A DNA stretch of 64,000 nt from Pseudomonas sp. BP8 (GCF_017875955.1 NZ_JAGINK010000001.1:4990501-5054500), one strand, 5' to 3'; positions 51,703-61,548 are shown, numbered from the stretch's first letter. The notes: generated from the sequence alone by a model not told the origin. Program-made: numbers and translations.

Positions 51703-53376
51703 TTAGCAGCTAAACCTAAACTCTACGGAGCCGGCAGGAACCACTCCATTATAAACATAATCACCTTGGGAAAACTTAACAATCACTCGCTTATTTTCGT
51801 CATATGCAATAGAACTTATATCGTAAATTCCTGACTCAACTAAGCACGCCTGATCTTTCCATTTTCTTGACCTATCAACCCGAAGCACTTCAAGCCTACG
51901 ATAACCTTCAATCTCTTCAGCAGATGCGGCGGCAATAATAATATTCCCTGCGACACTAGAAAACTCATTCCGCATTCTTTCAGAATATTTTATTTCATTG
52001 GAAGGCCAATCCTTTGACGTTAAATCACTGACGAGCGTCAACCACTTCTCCGTAATCACATTTGGAGCATACTCGAGAGCCGATTTAATACTAGCCTCAG
52101 ACATCACCGTGAATTTATCATCATCGCTAGCCAAGCGGACTATTCTATCCGCCATTTCCACCTCACCATTGACAAGATACCCGTTCACTTCATTTTTAAT
52201 TATCTCTACCGGCCCATAATTCGATGACAGTGAAATTACCGGACAGCCAAATGACATAGACTCGAGAATACTTAGACCAAAACCCTCAGAGACTGAAGCA
52301 GAAATAGAACCGCGCGCCTGTGCAAATACGTGAGATACCGGGTTAGCATAACCTTTGAGTTTGACATGATCTGAAAGAGCACTAGCATCTATCAATGATT
52401 GTATTTCGTTTTCTCTAGACCCATGTCCCCAAATCTCTAGATATAAATCACCACATCTGTCCAAAGCAAGTCGAAATGCCCGGATTATCATGTCAATATT
52501 TTTGACAGTTTCTAACCGAGAAACGACCACAAAGCGCTTAGCCATGCGCGTGGTCTGCGGTTTTGATTCTATGCTTACTGAGTTAGGAATAACTCTGACA
52601 TCTTTTAGGCTTTGAAATTGCCTCTCAACATCCACCATTTGAGCATTAGTTAACAGGACCAGCGAGTCCGCGAAGCGAGCATGCGCTAAAATCCTTCCAC
52701 TTACCACGGTGATAGGACTACCATACACATATGGCTTTGCAAAATGATTACCGTGTAGAGTTAAAACTTTCCGTGCATTTTTAGCTGTAACTTTTGATAC
52801 AGTTCCGGCCTTAGTGGATGCATCAGCAATTAAAACCGTAGACGCTCCAAATTTCGCTATCTCGTTTAACCAAAAAACATATGCATCATCTCTAGTCTTG
52901 AAATTCATAACTTGACGACCAGGAAGATCAAGCTGGAAACTCACCACCTGATTTTCAGAGTTTATTATTTCTCGAGCAAAGACACGGCCATTTGAGTCAA
53001 CATATTCTGACGTGCGAAATCCTGTTAACCCTATATATCTTGATGTCCTTTCAAGCTCAACAATATCTGGCTTTACAAAGAGATCACTGAACTGCGCTTT
53101 ATCTCCGCCTACCCGAGAAATTATCGAGTAATAAGAAAAGAAATTCACTACTGCAACTGATTGCCCAAGCCTTCCATCTTCTCTAAGCGTCTTCACTGAA
53201 TTTAACAGCGACGGGTCATACTCAGCCGTGGCAATAATCGATCTCAGACCGCTTTCAGAGAGCATTTTAGCCCTTGCCATGGCGACGCGAGTAACCCCTC
53301 CTGACTGAGAAGACAGCTTATTTAGTACCGATACCACTTGAACAATTTGGGAGTGTTCATGAAATTCGCCAGACAT
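51703..53376 (-). CDS. GT4 glycosyltransferase, TagE-like (poly(glycerol-phosphate) glucosyltransferase type)
   Basis: 557 residues. Central and C-terminal segments are GT-B: VLTLHGNHFAKPYVYG, LTNAQMVDVERQF, RVIPNSV, KRFVVVSRLETVKNID, GYANPVSHVF and SEGFGLSILESMSFGCPVI (nucleotide-sugar binding). The pairing of an HGNH-type acceptor motif with LTNAQ resembles TagE/TarM, which add glucose or GlcNAc to teichoic acid. This fits a decorating enzyme for the predicted glycerol-phosphate polymer. The last 80 residues form an extra beta-rich domain. No membrane segment. It is alone on the minus strand within the AT-rich core; its regulation is unclear. Confidence 0.78.
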   Translation of the reverse strand: MSGEFHEHSQIVQVVSVLNKLSSQSGGVTRVAMARAKMLSESGLRSIIATAEYDPSLLNSVKTLREDGRLGQSVAVVNFFSYYSIISRVGGDKAQFSDLFVKPDIVELERTSRYIGLTGFRTSEYVDSNGRVFAREIINSENQVVSFQLDLPGRQVMNFKTRDDAYVFWLNEIAKFGASTVLIADASTKAGTVSKVTAKNARKVLTLHGNHFAKPYVYGSPITVVSGRILAHARFADSLVLLTNAQMVDVERQFQSLKDVRVIPNSVSIESKPQTTRMAKRFVVVSRLETVKNIDMIIRAFRLALDRCGDLYLEIWGHGSRENEIQSLIDASALSDHVKLKGYANPVSHVFAQARGSISASVSEGFGLSILESMSFGCPVISLSSNYGPVEIIKNEVNGYLVNGEVEMADRIVRLASDDDKFTVMSEASIKSALEYAPNVITEKWLTLVSDLTSKDWPSNEIKYSERMRNEFSSVAGNIIIAAASAEEIEGYRRLEVLRVDRSRKWKDQACLVESGIYDISSIAYDENKRVIVKFSQGDYVYNGVVPAGSVEFRFSC

Positions 53377-54703
53377 TAAATTTCGTCCATGACTGATTTG
53401 GTTAGTGCGTATTATGTCTACTATTTGATCGCCGGAACAAGAGCTCAGAGCAATAAATTGCCTTCTCTAATCGAGAAGACCCTCATCGCCCCTCAACTGA
53501 TCCATCACTGATCAGTCACTCTATATTGACAACACGGGCATACGATGATCAACAACATGTTCAACCGGTAAAGCGAGATGCCCCGCCTTTGTCCCCGCTT
53601 GCTCGCGTTGATCGTTTCTCATATTTCTAAACGAAGGCGTCTAATGTAGAATTACCCCTAACCCCCAAAGCTAGGGTGTCAACAACATCTTTGCGTAAAC
53701 TCTTACAACCACGAACGACACCAAAAGATTATTCAAGCAACAAATTTCTTATCACCTCGGGAAATCTAGACTTTATTTCCCGGACTGGATTACCACCTAC
53801 TATTTTATACGACTGCCCCTACAATTACAGCGCCATTACCAATAGTAATATTCCGACCTAGAACGACATTCTCGGCGACCCAATCATCATACCCGACGGT
53901 TACTTTTTTCGATTTATTTGGTCGCTTTATCTAGGGACATTACCTCTCGTCATGCAAAGCAAAATTTTCCGAACGTAAAAATGGATTTAATCGCCCATTT
54001 ATTATGGGTGCCGCCCTACGAGGTTTATACGCGCATATAGCAATATCTTTCAATTCGCGACTTTGGCAGGAATGGGGATCGAAGAAAGCTAAAGACCCCA
54101 AGGAGCTAACATTGTTGCCTACTACTGGACAAGCAGCATTCCCTTCTATTTCCAAATCATCATGAAAGACAATCAAATCAGATTCTTTATGATGCTCTGA
54201 CCAATATTCACCTGAAACGCAACCCTCCGCCCCTCAGAAAACCCTTCAGCTAACGGTATTCAATGGTATGTTTCATAAGTGTTCTTGGGAAATTCAATTT
54301 TTCCAGATCATAGCGGTTTTCTGATAGCCGAAAACAGATCACTACTTCTAATCACAAGCGACCACTCACATCCTAGCTTCGGTTAAACCTATGAAATCAT
54401 TCACACTGGAATGGATATTAATAAACCAATCCTAAAAAGCTCTAAATCGAGTCTGATTCAGTGCTTTTTGGAAAAGATTACGAAACCGGAGGGCGTACAG
54501 ACATCAACTAGTCCAATAAGGTAGGGTGTCGCTCAACCCTGAGGATTTTGCACTGATCATGCCAGGCTATCACCACAAGATGGAGAAAGCCTGGCTATGA
54601 AACAGCGAAGTAGCAAAGACCTTAAACTAAAACTAATCCAACTCTCGCGCTCAATGTTGAGTTAGGCGAAGAGTAGCGACCTTTCACATAGTCACAATGG
54701 CTA
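53377..54703. other. AT-rich decayed region between glycosyltransferase and kpsF
   Basis: About 1.3 kb with no intact gene. It contains the broken acetyltransferase described separately (53729-54179) and, near 54525-54600, an open stretch ending in MEKAWL* that may be a transposase crumb. Short direct copies of TAGGGTGTC occur at about 53669 and 54521. It looks like a former gene-plus-insertion site that has decayed. Confidence 0.5.
53729..54179 (-). pseudogene. Broken hexapeptide O-acetyltransferase
   Basis: On the minus strand, 53837-53912 encodes KVTVGYDDWVAENVVLG followed by NITIGNGAVIVGAVV, a left-handed beta-helix stretch. A small deletion/frameshift then removes the expected KDVPP turn, and from about 53808 the neighbouring frame continues YKIVGGNPVREIKSRF, the family C-terminal cap, to a TAA at 53729. 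Upstream, 53940-54176 is open (IVFHDDLEIEGN) and may be its N-terminal part, out of frame. The gene is therefore non-functional. It resembles the sugar O-acetyltransferases of surface-polysaccharide loci. Confidence 0.6.
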
Positions 54704-55636
54704 TTAGTCAAAAATCTCCACGACACCCACAACGGCATTAGCCTCATCCTTTACAGCCAAAGCACGAACCTTATTATCGCGCATATAAACTTCAGCCTCA
54801 GACAGCTGTGCATCCTCACCAATAGTATGAGGATTAATCGTCATAAACTGCGAAACAGTCTCATGAATAACACCCTCATTACTCAGCAATGCACGGCGCA
54901 GGTCACCGTCCGTAACAATCCCCACCAGTTTCTCATCGTCCATAACTACTGTCAGGCCAAGACGGCTGCGGGTCATCACCAACAAGCAATCATGGAAACT
55001 GGTTTCAGGCGTGACAACAGGCGCTGGCGAGTGCATCACATCACGCACGCGGGTGAGCAGCTTGCGACCCAGGCTGCCACCGGGGTGGTAGCGGGCGAAA
55101 TCCATAGGTTTGAATTGAATCGCTTCGATGATGGCCACGGCAAGGGCATCACCCATGGCCATGGTGGCCAAGGTCGACGTGGTCGGGGCCAGGTTATTCG
55201 GGCAAACCTCACGTTCGACCGAGATATCGAGCCAGATATCGGCGTGCTTGGCCAGGGTGGACTTACCGTTGCCTGTCATGGCAATGAACTTGTTGCCGAA
55301 CGACTTCAGGCTTGGGATCAGCTTGATCAGCTCTTCGGTCTCGCCGCTGTAGCTGATGAGGATCAGCACGTCGATAGGCTTGAGCATGCCGAGGTCGCCA
55401 TGGAAGGCTTCAGCAGGATGCAAGAAGAAGCTCGGAGTGCCGGTGGAAGCAAAGGTGGCGACCATCTTCTGGCCAATCAGCCCAGATTTACCCATCCCAC
55501 AGACCACGGTACGCCCCTGGCAACCAAGGATCAGTTCGACTGCACTCTGGAATTCGCCATTGAGGCGATCGGCCATCTGCGTAACGGCTTGGGCCTGAGC
55601 GATTAGGGCTTCTTTGGCGATGTTGAGGTGGTTCAT
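54704..55636 (-). CDS. kpsF: Arabinose 5-phosphate isomerase (KpsF/KdsD family)
   Basis: 310 residues. N-terminal SIS domain (about 30-170; VVCGMGKSGLIG, HPAEAFHGDLG, ISYSGETEEL) and two CBS domains (about 205-310). It interconverts ribulose 5-phosphate and arabinose 5-phosphate, the first committed step to Kdo. KpsF-type copies occur in group 2 capsule loci beside the housekeeping kdsD. With kdsA and kdsBC it completes a capsule-dedicated CMP-Kdo route. GC-richer than the core, so it marks the right boundary. Confidence 0.93.
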   Translation of the reverse strand: MNHLNIAKEALIAQAQAVTQMADRLNGEFQSAVELILGCQGRTVVCGMGKSGLIGQKMVATFASTGTPSFFLHPAEAFHGDLGMLKPIDVLILISYSGETEELIKLIPSLKSFGNKFIAMTGNGKSTLAKHADIWLDISVEREVCPNNLAPTTSTLATMAMGDALAVAIIEAIQFKPMDFARYHPGGSLGRKLLTRVRDVMHSPAPVVTPETSFHDCLLVMTRSRLGLTVVMDDEKLVGIVTDGDLRRALLSNEGVIHETVSQFMTINPHTIGEDAQLSEAEVYMRDNKVRALAVKDEANAVVGVVEIFD

Positions 55637-55923
55637 ATTCGTCCCTGACGATTGGTGCTAATTACGAGGCGGGGAATGGTAAGGTGTTTAGATAGCTAAG
55701 CAAAGTCCGTATGTGTGCCTGGGGACTTAAACTGACTGAACGGTCTCACCTGACTGTCAATTTTTAGCTTCAAGATGGCCGGAGCCTGCGGAATCCGAGT
55801 GATGGCCATTGCAAATCACCCGCTTCGTTGAATCTTTTCGTTGTACGCCACTCCCATATGCCGCAGCATACGGCCCCCTCAATCGCTACACATCGGACGT
55901 ACGGCTTTGCCAGATTGAATGTT

Positions 55924-56976
55924 ATGACTTCCCCTCCTTCCCCGCCTGCATCGAGCAAGACGCTCTACCGCTGGCAACGTGCACCACTCGACGATCACCT
56001 TCGCGCCCTGTTGCCCCAGTGGGTCGGGCAGCCGCTGAACATCACTAGCGAAGACCTCGCTTCAAATGCCTCGTTCGTCAACTACGTACGCCACCATCGC
56101 TTGAACGACCCGATTACCGGTAATCCTGTAGAGCTGGTGGAAAAGTCGATCCGCAAGATGGCGCTCATTGGCAGTCAGGAGGCGCGCTTTCACCGCGCCG
56201 AAGGCATGCTCGCGGGCAGTGCGCACTTTCATTATCCCGGGTGTTTGGGCGTAGTCGAAACCCCATGGGAAAGCCTGATCTTTACTGAGTTTGTGCGGGG
56301 CAAACCACCTCGCATGCACGCCATTGCCCAAAAATTGGCAGCAGGCATCGCTGAGCTTGAAACCCTTAGCCATGACTACCTGGAAGCGCAGCCATTGGCC
56401 AAGACGCCGCTCTGGTGGAGCATGGACTTCTTCCGACCATGGTTCCTGCTGCGTCCACGCTTCAATTTTTCCCGTTGCCTGCCGAACCTTGAGCAGTTGG
56501 CGCGCGAAGATGAGCGGTTTGTCGGGTTAGCTAAGCACTTCAAGAGCTGCGTGCCGTTGACCCGCCGATTGGCTGAACAGGCACGGCGCAGCCCGCGCTG
56601 TATCAGCCACATGGACTATCTGCGTAAGAACCTCTTCGTGGACAAGGGGCAGTTGCACCTGATCGATTGGAGTGAAGTGAAGGTCGGTCGGGTGGGCTTC
56701 GATGGTGGGGCTTACCTGGGCAGCCTGTTCCGTCGTAAGGACATGGCGGTGTTTCTCGCCGCCCAGGCGGAATTTGTCGAGGCATATCGGGAAGCCTTGC
56801 CGTCGAAATTCGATGGCGAGCAGGCGCAAGAGAATCTGCGCTACGTGTTTCTGTTGACGGCACTTTTTCACTGCTTGCGCCCAGAGACGGTGGCGGAATA
56901 TCAGGCCCGGGACCGGATGGTGCTGCTTCGAGAAAAGTACGAATATTTGCTGGAGATGGCGCTTGGGAAGCCGTAA
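55924..56976 (+). CDS. APH-like small-molecule or sugar kinase
   Basis: 350 residues. Kinase features: a Lys in the VEKSIRKM region (Lys74), hinge-like ESLIFTEFVRGKPP, catalytic loop HMDYLRKN (Asp231, Asn236) and metal-binding Asp248 in LIDWSEVKVG. This fits the aminoglycoside-phosphotransferase/choline-kinase/lipopolysaccharide-kinase superfamily. Position between kpsF and kpsC suggests phosphorylation of a capsule linker or lipid component, perhaps Kdo, but that is inference. ATG 55924; the reading frame is open upstream. Divergent from kpsF. Confidence 0.75.
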   Translation: MTSPPSPPASSKTLYRWQRAPLDDHLRALLPQWVGQPLNITSEDLASNASFVNYVRHHRLNDPITGNPVELVEKSIRKMALIGSQEARFHRAEGMLAGSAHFHYPGCLGVVETPWESLIFTEFVRGKPPRMHAIAQKLAAGIAELETLSHDYLEAQPLAKTPLWWSMDFFRPWFLLRPRFNFSRCLPNLEQLAREDERFVGLAKHFKSCVPLTRRLAEQARRSPRCISHMDYLRKNLFVDKGQLHLIDWSEVKVGRVGFDGGAYLGSLFRRKDMAVFLAAQAEFVEAYREALPSKFDGEQAQENLRYVFLLTALFHCLRPETVAEYQARDRMVLLREKYEYLLEMALGKP

Positions 56977-57470
56977 CAGTCGGTAGAAGACGTGTCACAT
57001 CCGAGCTCTTTTGGGGCTTAGCTAACGGCTTTCATCTTAGTGCTGCGGTGATTGCTTACGGGCTGCTTTGCAGCGCTTCGCGGTCAGGCCCGCTCCCACA
57101 GGTTACGTTGGGGGGCGGGATTCAGATTCATGCACAACTCAGACTTTAAGAGATGGACGTACCACGGAGTGATGTGGCGCTATCGCGAACCTTTCTTCAC
57201 TTCACCAGTCACACCGATCAAACGCCAATAGCTTGGATCTTCGGGCTAAAGCCTCATTAAAGATAGCCAAACGCCACCACTGCGGACCCGGACTTCCTGC
57301 GAATAGATATCATTGTGATGTCATCCGTCGGGATTGGCCGGAATCCTCGAACTTCCTATGCGATTTTTCCACAACAGTCGTACTGCTAATGGGAATTTGT
57401 ATTAAGATCCGCCCCTATCTTTTTCCACCTCATTGGCTTCACGGGCGCTCGCCCTTGCTGTCCTCTTCAC
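56977..57470. other. Intergenic region ahead of kpsC
   Basis: Nearly 500 bp. A degraded REP lies at about 57061-57102 (GGCTGCTTTGCAG, then GCCCGCTCCCAC). The remainder has no gene that I can support and probably carries the kpsCS promoter; the last 100 bp are T-rich. Confidence 0.45.
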
Positions 57471-59516
57471 ATGGAACGTCGCTCTACGTTTATGGATGAC
57501 GCTTTGCCTCTCCCGCGCTTGCTGGTCCTGTCCAAGGGCGCCCAGCTCATCACCACTTTGCCTGCTCTGTTGCCCGATTACGCGCTGCACAACGGCGTGA
57601 CGGGAGATGTAAAAAAAGCAGATTGGGTAATGGCTTGGGGCCGCAAGCCCAGTGCTCTCAAGGCCATGGCCGAGGCACGTAAAGCAGGTAAGCCAGTGCT
57701 CACGCTGGAAGACGGCTTCGTGCGTTCGGTTGGACTGGGCGCCGACGAACCGCCGTTGTCGCTGATCGTCGATGATGTTGGCGTTTACTACGACGCTAGC
57801 CAACCGTCACGGCTCGAGCAACTGATCGCCACACCTCTCACGCCACAGCAAACCGAAAGGGCCTTGGCACTTCAGGGGCAGTGGCAAGCGCTGCGCATCT
57901 CCAAGTACAACGAGGCGCGCATCGATACGCCTCAGCTACCCGATGACTGTGTACTGGTCGCCGATCAGACCTGCGCCGATGCTTCACTGCAAGGCGCTGG
58001 AGTCGAGGACTTCGCGGCCATGCTTGAGGCTGCCCTGGCGCGCTACCCGCAGAGTACGGTCCTGCTCAAAGTGCATCCCGACGTGGTCGCCGGACGCAAG
58101 AGCGGCCACTTCGACCTGGACGCGCTGGCAAGCAATCCCCGCGTACGGGTACTGGCAGAAAATATCCATCCTGCCGAGCTGCTGCCGCGGATGCGCGCGG
58201 TTTTCGTCATGACCTCACAACTAGGCTTCGATGCACTGTTGTGGAATGTGCCAGTGCACACTTGGGGCATGCCGTTTTATGCCGGCTGGGGCCTGACTGA
58301 CGATCGCTTGCTAGCACCGTCGCGACGCCACCCAGTGCCTCTGGCGCAATTAATCCATGCCAGCTTGGTCGACTATCCGCGTTACGTATGCCCGGAACGA
58401 AACACCCCGTGCACACCTGAAGTCCTGATGGCCTGGATCGGGCTGCAGCGTCGTCACCGAAGCGTACTCCCGCAGAGCGTGCAAATGCTCGGTTTCAGCC
58501 GCTGGAAGGAGCCACTGGCGGACATGTTCTTCAATGGCGCTGCGATCCGCTTCGTCAAGCCTGAGCTCGACCTCAGCACCGACCTGCCGGTGGTCACGTG
58601 GGGCTGCAAGCACGATGAAGACCTGCAAGATCACCACCTCCCGGTCAACCGCGTCGAGGACGGTTTCCTCCGTTCAGTAGGCCTTGGCGCCGGCAAGACC
58701 CGCCCCTTGTCGTGGGTAGTTGACGACTTGGGCATCTACTACGACGCCACCCGCCCTTCGCGGCTCGAGCACATCCTCGCCAACGACCCCTTCAACGCCG
58801 ACCTACTGGCCCGCGCCGAAGCCTTGCGTTTGGCAATCTGCCGCGCCGGGCTGACCAAGTACAACCTGCCCGGCGAGCATTGGCAGCGCCCGGCCGAGGC
58901 TCGTCAGGTGATCCTGGTTACCGGCCAGGTAGAGGGGGATGCGTCGATTCGTTTTGGCGGCAATCGCATCCGCAGCAACCTGCAACTGCTGCGCGCGGTG
59001 CGCGAGCACAACCCGCAGGCGTGGGTGCTGTACAAGCCGCACCCGGAGGTGCTGGCCGGTACCCGTGAGCGGGGTGATGACGAAGCGCAGACAGTCGACT
59101 GGTGCGACGAGGTCATTGGCAACACGCCGCTGCAACAGCTGCTGGAAGTGGTCGACGAGGTGCATGTGTTGACCTCGCAATCGGGCTTCGAGGCATTGCT
59201 GCGCGGGGTGCCGGTGACTACCTATGGCCAGCCGTTCTATGCCGGCTGGGGGCTCACCCGCGACATGGACCTGCAACCCCAGCTGCAGGCACGCCGGACC
59301 CGTCAGCTAACGCTGGACCAGTTAGTGGCAGGCACCTTGCTTCTATATCCCACCTACGTGAGCCGGATCACTAACCGCTTCACCACGGCAGAACAGACTC
59401 TCTACGAATTACAACATTGGCATGCGCTGAACCCGCAGCCAGGAGCTACCTCTCGATGGCAGGACTTGATTCGACGCTTGAGCAGTTTGTTGGGCATGAA
59501 GCGCCTGACCAACTGA
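57471..59516 (+). CDS. kpsC: Capsule beta-Kdo transferase KpsC (two Kdo-transferase halves)
   Basis: 681 residues, E. coli KpsC size. The protein has two homologous halves: EDGFVRSVGLGA near residue 84 and EDGFLRSVGLGA near 397. Each is followed by a YYDA-PSRLE segment and the donor-site pattern (VLLKVHPD and VLYKPHPE, TSQLGFDALL and TSQSGFEALL). KpsC alternately adds beta-Kdo residues to build the poly-Kdo linker on lyso-phosphatidylglycerol. ATG 57471 versus ATG 57492 is undecided. GC-rich, unlike the core. kpsS overlaps its end. Confidence 0.94.
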   Translation: MERRSTFMDDALPLPRLLVLSKGAQLITTLPALLPDYALHNGVTGDVKKADWVMAWGRKPSALKAMAEARKAGKPVLTLEDGFVRSVGLGADEPPLSLIVDDVGVYYDASQPSRLEQLIATPLTPQQTERALALQGQWQALRISKYNEARIDTPQLPDDCVLVADQTCADASLQGAGVEDFAAMLEAALARYPQSTVLLKVHPDVVAGRKSGHFDLDALASNPRVRVLAENIHPAELLPRMRAVFVMTSQLGFDALLWNVPVHTWGMPFYAGWGLTDDRLLAPSRRHPVPLAQLIHASLVDYPRYVCPERNTPCTPEVLMAWIGLQRRHRSVLPQSVQMLGFSRWKEPLADMFFNGAAIRFVKPELDLSTDLPVVTWGCKHDEDLQDHHLPVNRVEDGFLRSVGLGAGKTRPLSWVVDDLGIYYDATRPSRLEHILANDPFNADLLARAEALRLAICRAGLTKYNLPGEHWQRPAEARQVILVTGQVEGDASIRFGGNRIRSNLQLLRAVREHNPQAWVLYKPHPEVLAGTRERGDDEAQTVDWCDEVIGNTPLQQLLEVVDEVHVLTSQSGFEALLRGVPVTTYGQPFYAGWGLTRDMDLQPQLQARRTRQLTLDQLVAGTLLLYPTYVSRITNRFTTAEQTLYELQHWHALNPQPGATSRWQDLIRRLSSLLGMKRLTN

Positions 59517-60775
59517 GTGCAAGGGCGACGCGTCGTCCCCTGTTAGGCATTCCGCAGCACAACTTCCTGTTTTTGCAGGGCGTCAGCTCACCGTTTTTCC
59601 AGCGCTTGGCCAAGGGCCTGCGTGATATCGGCCAGCGCGTGCACAGCGTGCGCTTCAACGTTGGCGACGTGATGTATGGCGCCAACGGCGCGCGCATGCG
59701 CTTCCCCAATCGCCTCGAGGAAGCGCGGGATTGGTACGCCCAGGTATTCCGCGAGCTGGATATCACCGACCTGGTGCTGTTCGGCGACTGTCGCCCGGTG
59801 CATCAACCTGCAGTGGCCTTGGCCCGCTTGCTGGGCATTCGCGTTCATGTCTTCGAGGAAGGTTACTTCCGCCCGTACTGGGTGACCCTGGAACGCGACG
59901 GCGTAAACAATCACTCGCGCCTGCCGCGTGACCCGCAGTGGTATCGCGAAGTCGGCAGGCACATCCCGCGCTACCAGAACGGCAACCCCTTCAAGCTGTC
60001 GTTTACCGCGCGTGCCACGCACGATGTGCTGTATCACGCTGGCGGCGCGCTGAATGCGCTGGCCTTCCCGCGCTACCGTACCCATGCGCCGTTCAACGCG
60101 GCAGTGGAATACGCCGGTTTTATCCGCCAGGGCTTGCGCTTGTTGCGTGCACGCAACCATGACGATGCGTTGGTGGCAGAGGTCGCCCGTGAGCGACGGC
60201 CAACGTTCTTGCTGCCGCTGCAACTCGACAGCGATGCGCAGATCCGTGACCACTCGCCATTCCAGAACATGACCCAGGTAATCGAGCACGTCATCGACTC
60301 GTTCTCCCTGCACGCTCCGTTCGAAGCACGCCTGCTGATCAAGAACCACCCGCTGACACCGGGCCTGGTCAACTACCAGAAAATCACTGAGCAACTGGCG
60401 AAAAAGTACGACGTGGCCGACCGGGTCGATTTCCTCGAAAGCGGTCATATGCCCACGCTGCTCTCGCACATTGCCGGGATGATCACCGTCAACAGCACGG
60501 CCGGGGCGTCGGCGATACTCCACCATCGCCCGACCTGCACCTTGGCAGACCCCATCTACGCGATGCCGGGCTTGACCCACCAAGGCAACCTGAAAGACTT
60601 CTGGATGCACCACGAGGCGCCCGACAACACGCTGTTCCAGCGCTTTCGCAACACGGTTATCCACACCACCCAGGTCAACGGCGGTTTCTACACGCCCTGC
60701 GGCATGGACATGGCCGTGGCCAACTGCCTCGAAGTGCTGATGGCGAAAACTTCAAGAATCGAAAAATACCTATGA
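59456..60775 (+). CDS. kpsS: Capsule Kdo-lipid transferase KpsS
   Basis: 439 residues. Family pattern: NFLFLQGVSSPFF, RVHVFEEGYFRPYWVTLE (donor site), LLIKNHPLTPG, and TVNSTAGASAILHH. KpsS adds the first Kdo to the lipid anchor, before KpsC extends it. Start ATG 59456 has AGGAG ten bases upstream and overlaps kpsC by 61 bases in another frame, so coupling is likely. The next SDR overlaps its end by four bases. Confidence 0.94.
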   Translation: MAGLDSTLEQFVGHEAPDQLSARATRRPLLGIPQHNFLFLQGVSSPFFQRLAKGLRDIGQRVHSVRFNVGDVMYGANGARMRFPNRLEEARDWYAQVFRELDITDLVLFGDCRPVHQPAVALARLLGIRVHVFEEGYFRPYWVTLERDGVNNHSRLPRDPQWYREVGRHIPRYQNGNPFKLSFTARATHDVLYHAGGALNALAFPRYRTHAPFNAAVEYAGFIRQGLRLLRARNHDDALVAEVARERRPTFLLPLQLDSDAQIRDHSPFQNMTQVIEHVIDSFSLHAPFEARLLIKNHPLTPGLVNYQKITEQLAKKYDVADRVDFLESGHMPTLLSHIAGMITVNSTAGASAILHHRPTCTLADPIYAMPGLTHQGNLKDFWMHHEAPDNTLFQRFRNTVIHTTQVNGGFYTPCGMDMAVANCLEVLMAKTSRIEKYL

Positions 60776-61548
60776 ACCCCACCGCTTCGCCCCGCTGCAT
60801 CCTCATCACCGGCGCCACCGGCGGCATCGGCGGCGCCCTGGCCCCTGCCTACGCCGCCCCCGGCGTCACCCTGATCCTGCAAGGCCGGCGCCTCGATCGC
60901 CTCGAACAGATGGCCAGCGAATGCCGCGCCCTGGGCGCCCGGGTGCTGCTCGAAGCGCTCGACGTGCGCGACCTGGACGCGCTGCGGGCCATGGTCCGCC
61001 GGGTCAGCGAGCAGGAGCAGCCAGACCTGGTGCTGGTCGGTGCCGGGCTCAACACGGCAGTCGGCGCCAATGGCGAGGCCGAGTGCTGGGACGACAGCCG
61101 GGCGCTGCTCGAGGTCAATGTGATGGCGGCACTGGCCACGGTGGAAGCGGCGTTGCCGTCCATGCGTAGCCGCGGCCATGGGCAGATCGGCCTGTTCAGC
61201 TCGCTGGCGGGCTGGCGCGGGCTGCCGGTAACGCCGACCTACAGTGCGAGCAAGGCGGCGATCCGGGTGTATGGCGAGGCGATCCGTGACTGGCTGGCGC
61301 CGGAAGGGGTCAAGGTCAATGTGATCGTGCCGGGCTACGTGGAATCGAAGATGTGCTTCGAGATGCCGGGGCCCAAGCCGTTTCTGTGGACTGCCGAGAA
61401 GGCGGCCAAGCGCATTCGGCGCGGGCTGGCGGCCAATCAGGCGCGAATCAGCTTTCCGTTCCCGCTCAACCTGGGTACCTGGCTGCTGGGGGTGATTCCG
61501 CAGCGGCTCTCTTCGATGATTTTGCGTGGGCTGAAGTACAGTGATTGA
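60772..61548 (+). CDS. SDR oxidoreductase in capsule operon
   Basis: 258 residues. Cofactor motif TGATGGIGG (13-21), Ser143/144, Tyr157 and Lys161 (YSASK) are intact. The basic GRRLDRL after the second strand suggests NADP. It overlaps kpsS by four bases (ATGA) and is followed with 8-base overlap by the LtaS-like gene, so it belongs to the capsule transcript. SDRs beside kpsS occur in some group 2 loci, with unknown substrate. Confidence 0.88.
   Translation: MNPTASPRCILITGATGGIGGALAPAYAAPGVTLILQGRRLDRLEQMASECRALGARVLLEALDVRDLDALRAMVRRVSEQEQPDLVLVGAGLNTAVGANGEAECWDDSRALLEVNVMAALATVEAALPSMRSRGHGQIGLFSSLAGWRGLPVTPTYSASKAAIRVYGEAIRDWLAPEGVKVNVIVPGYVESKMCFEMPGPKPFLWTAEKAAKRIRRGLAANQARISFPFPLNLGTWLLGVIPQRLSSMILRGLKYSD

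Noticed and set aside
53676..53861. A 61-codon plus-strand frame
   Set aside because: It is antisense to the readable acetyltransferase remnant and has no ribosome site.
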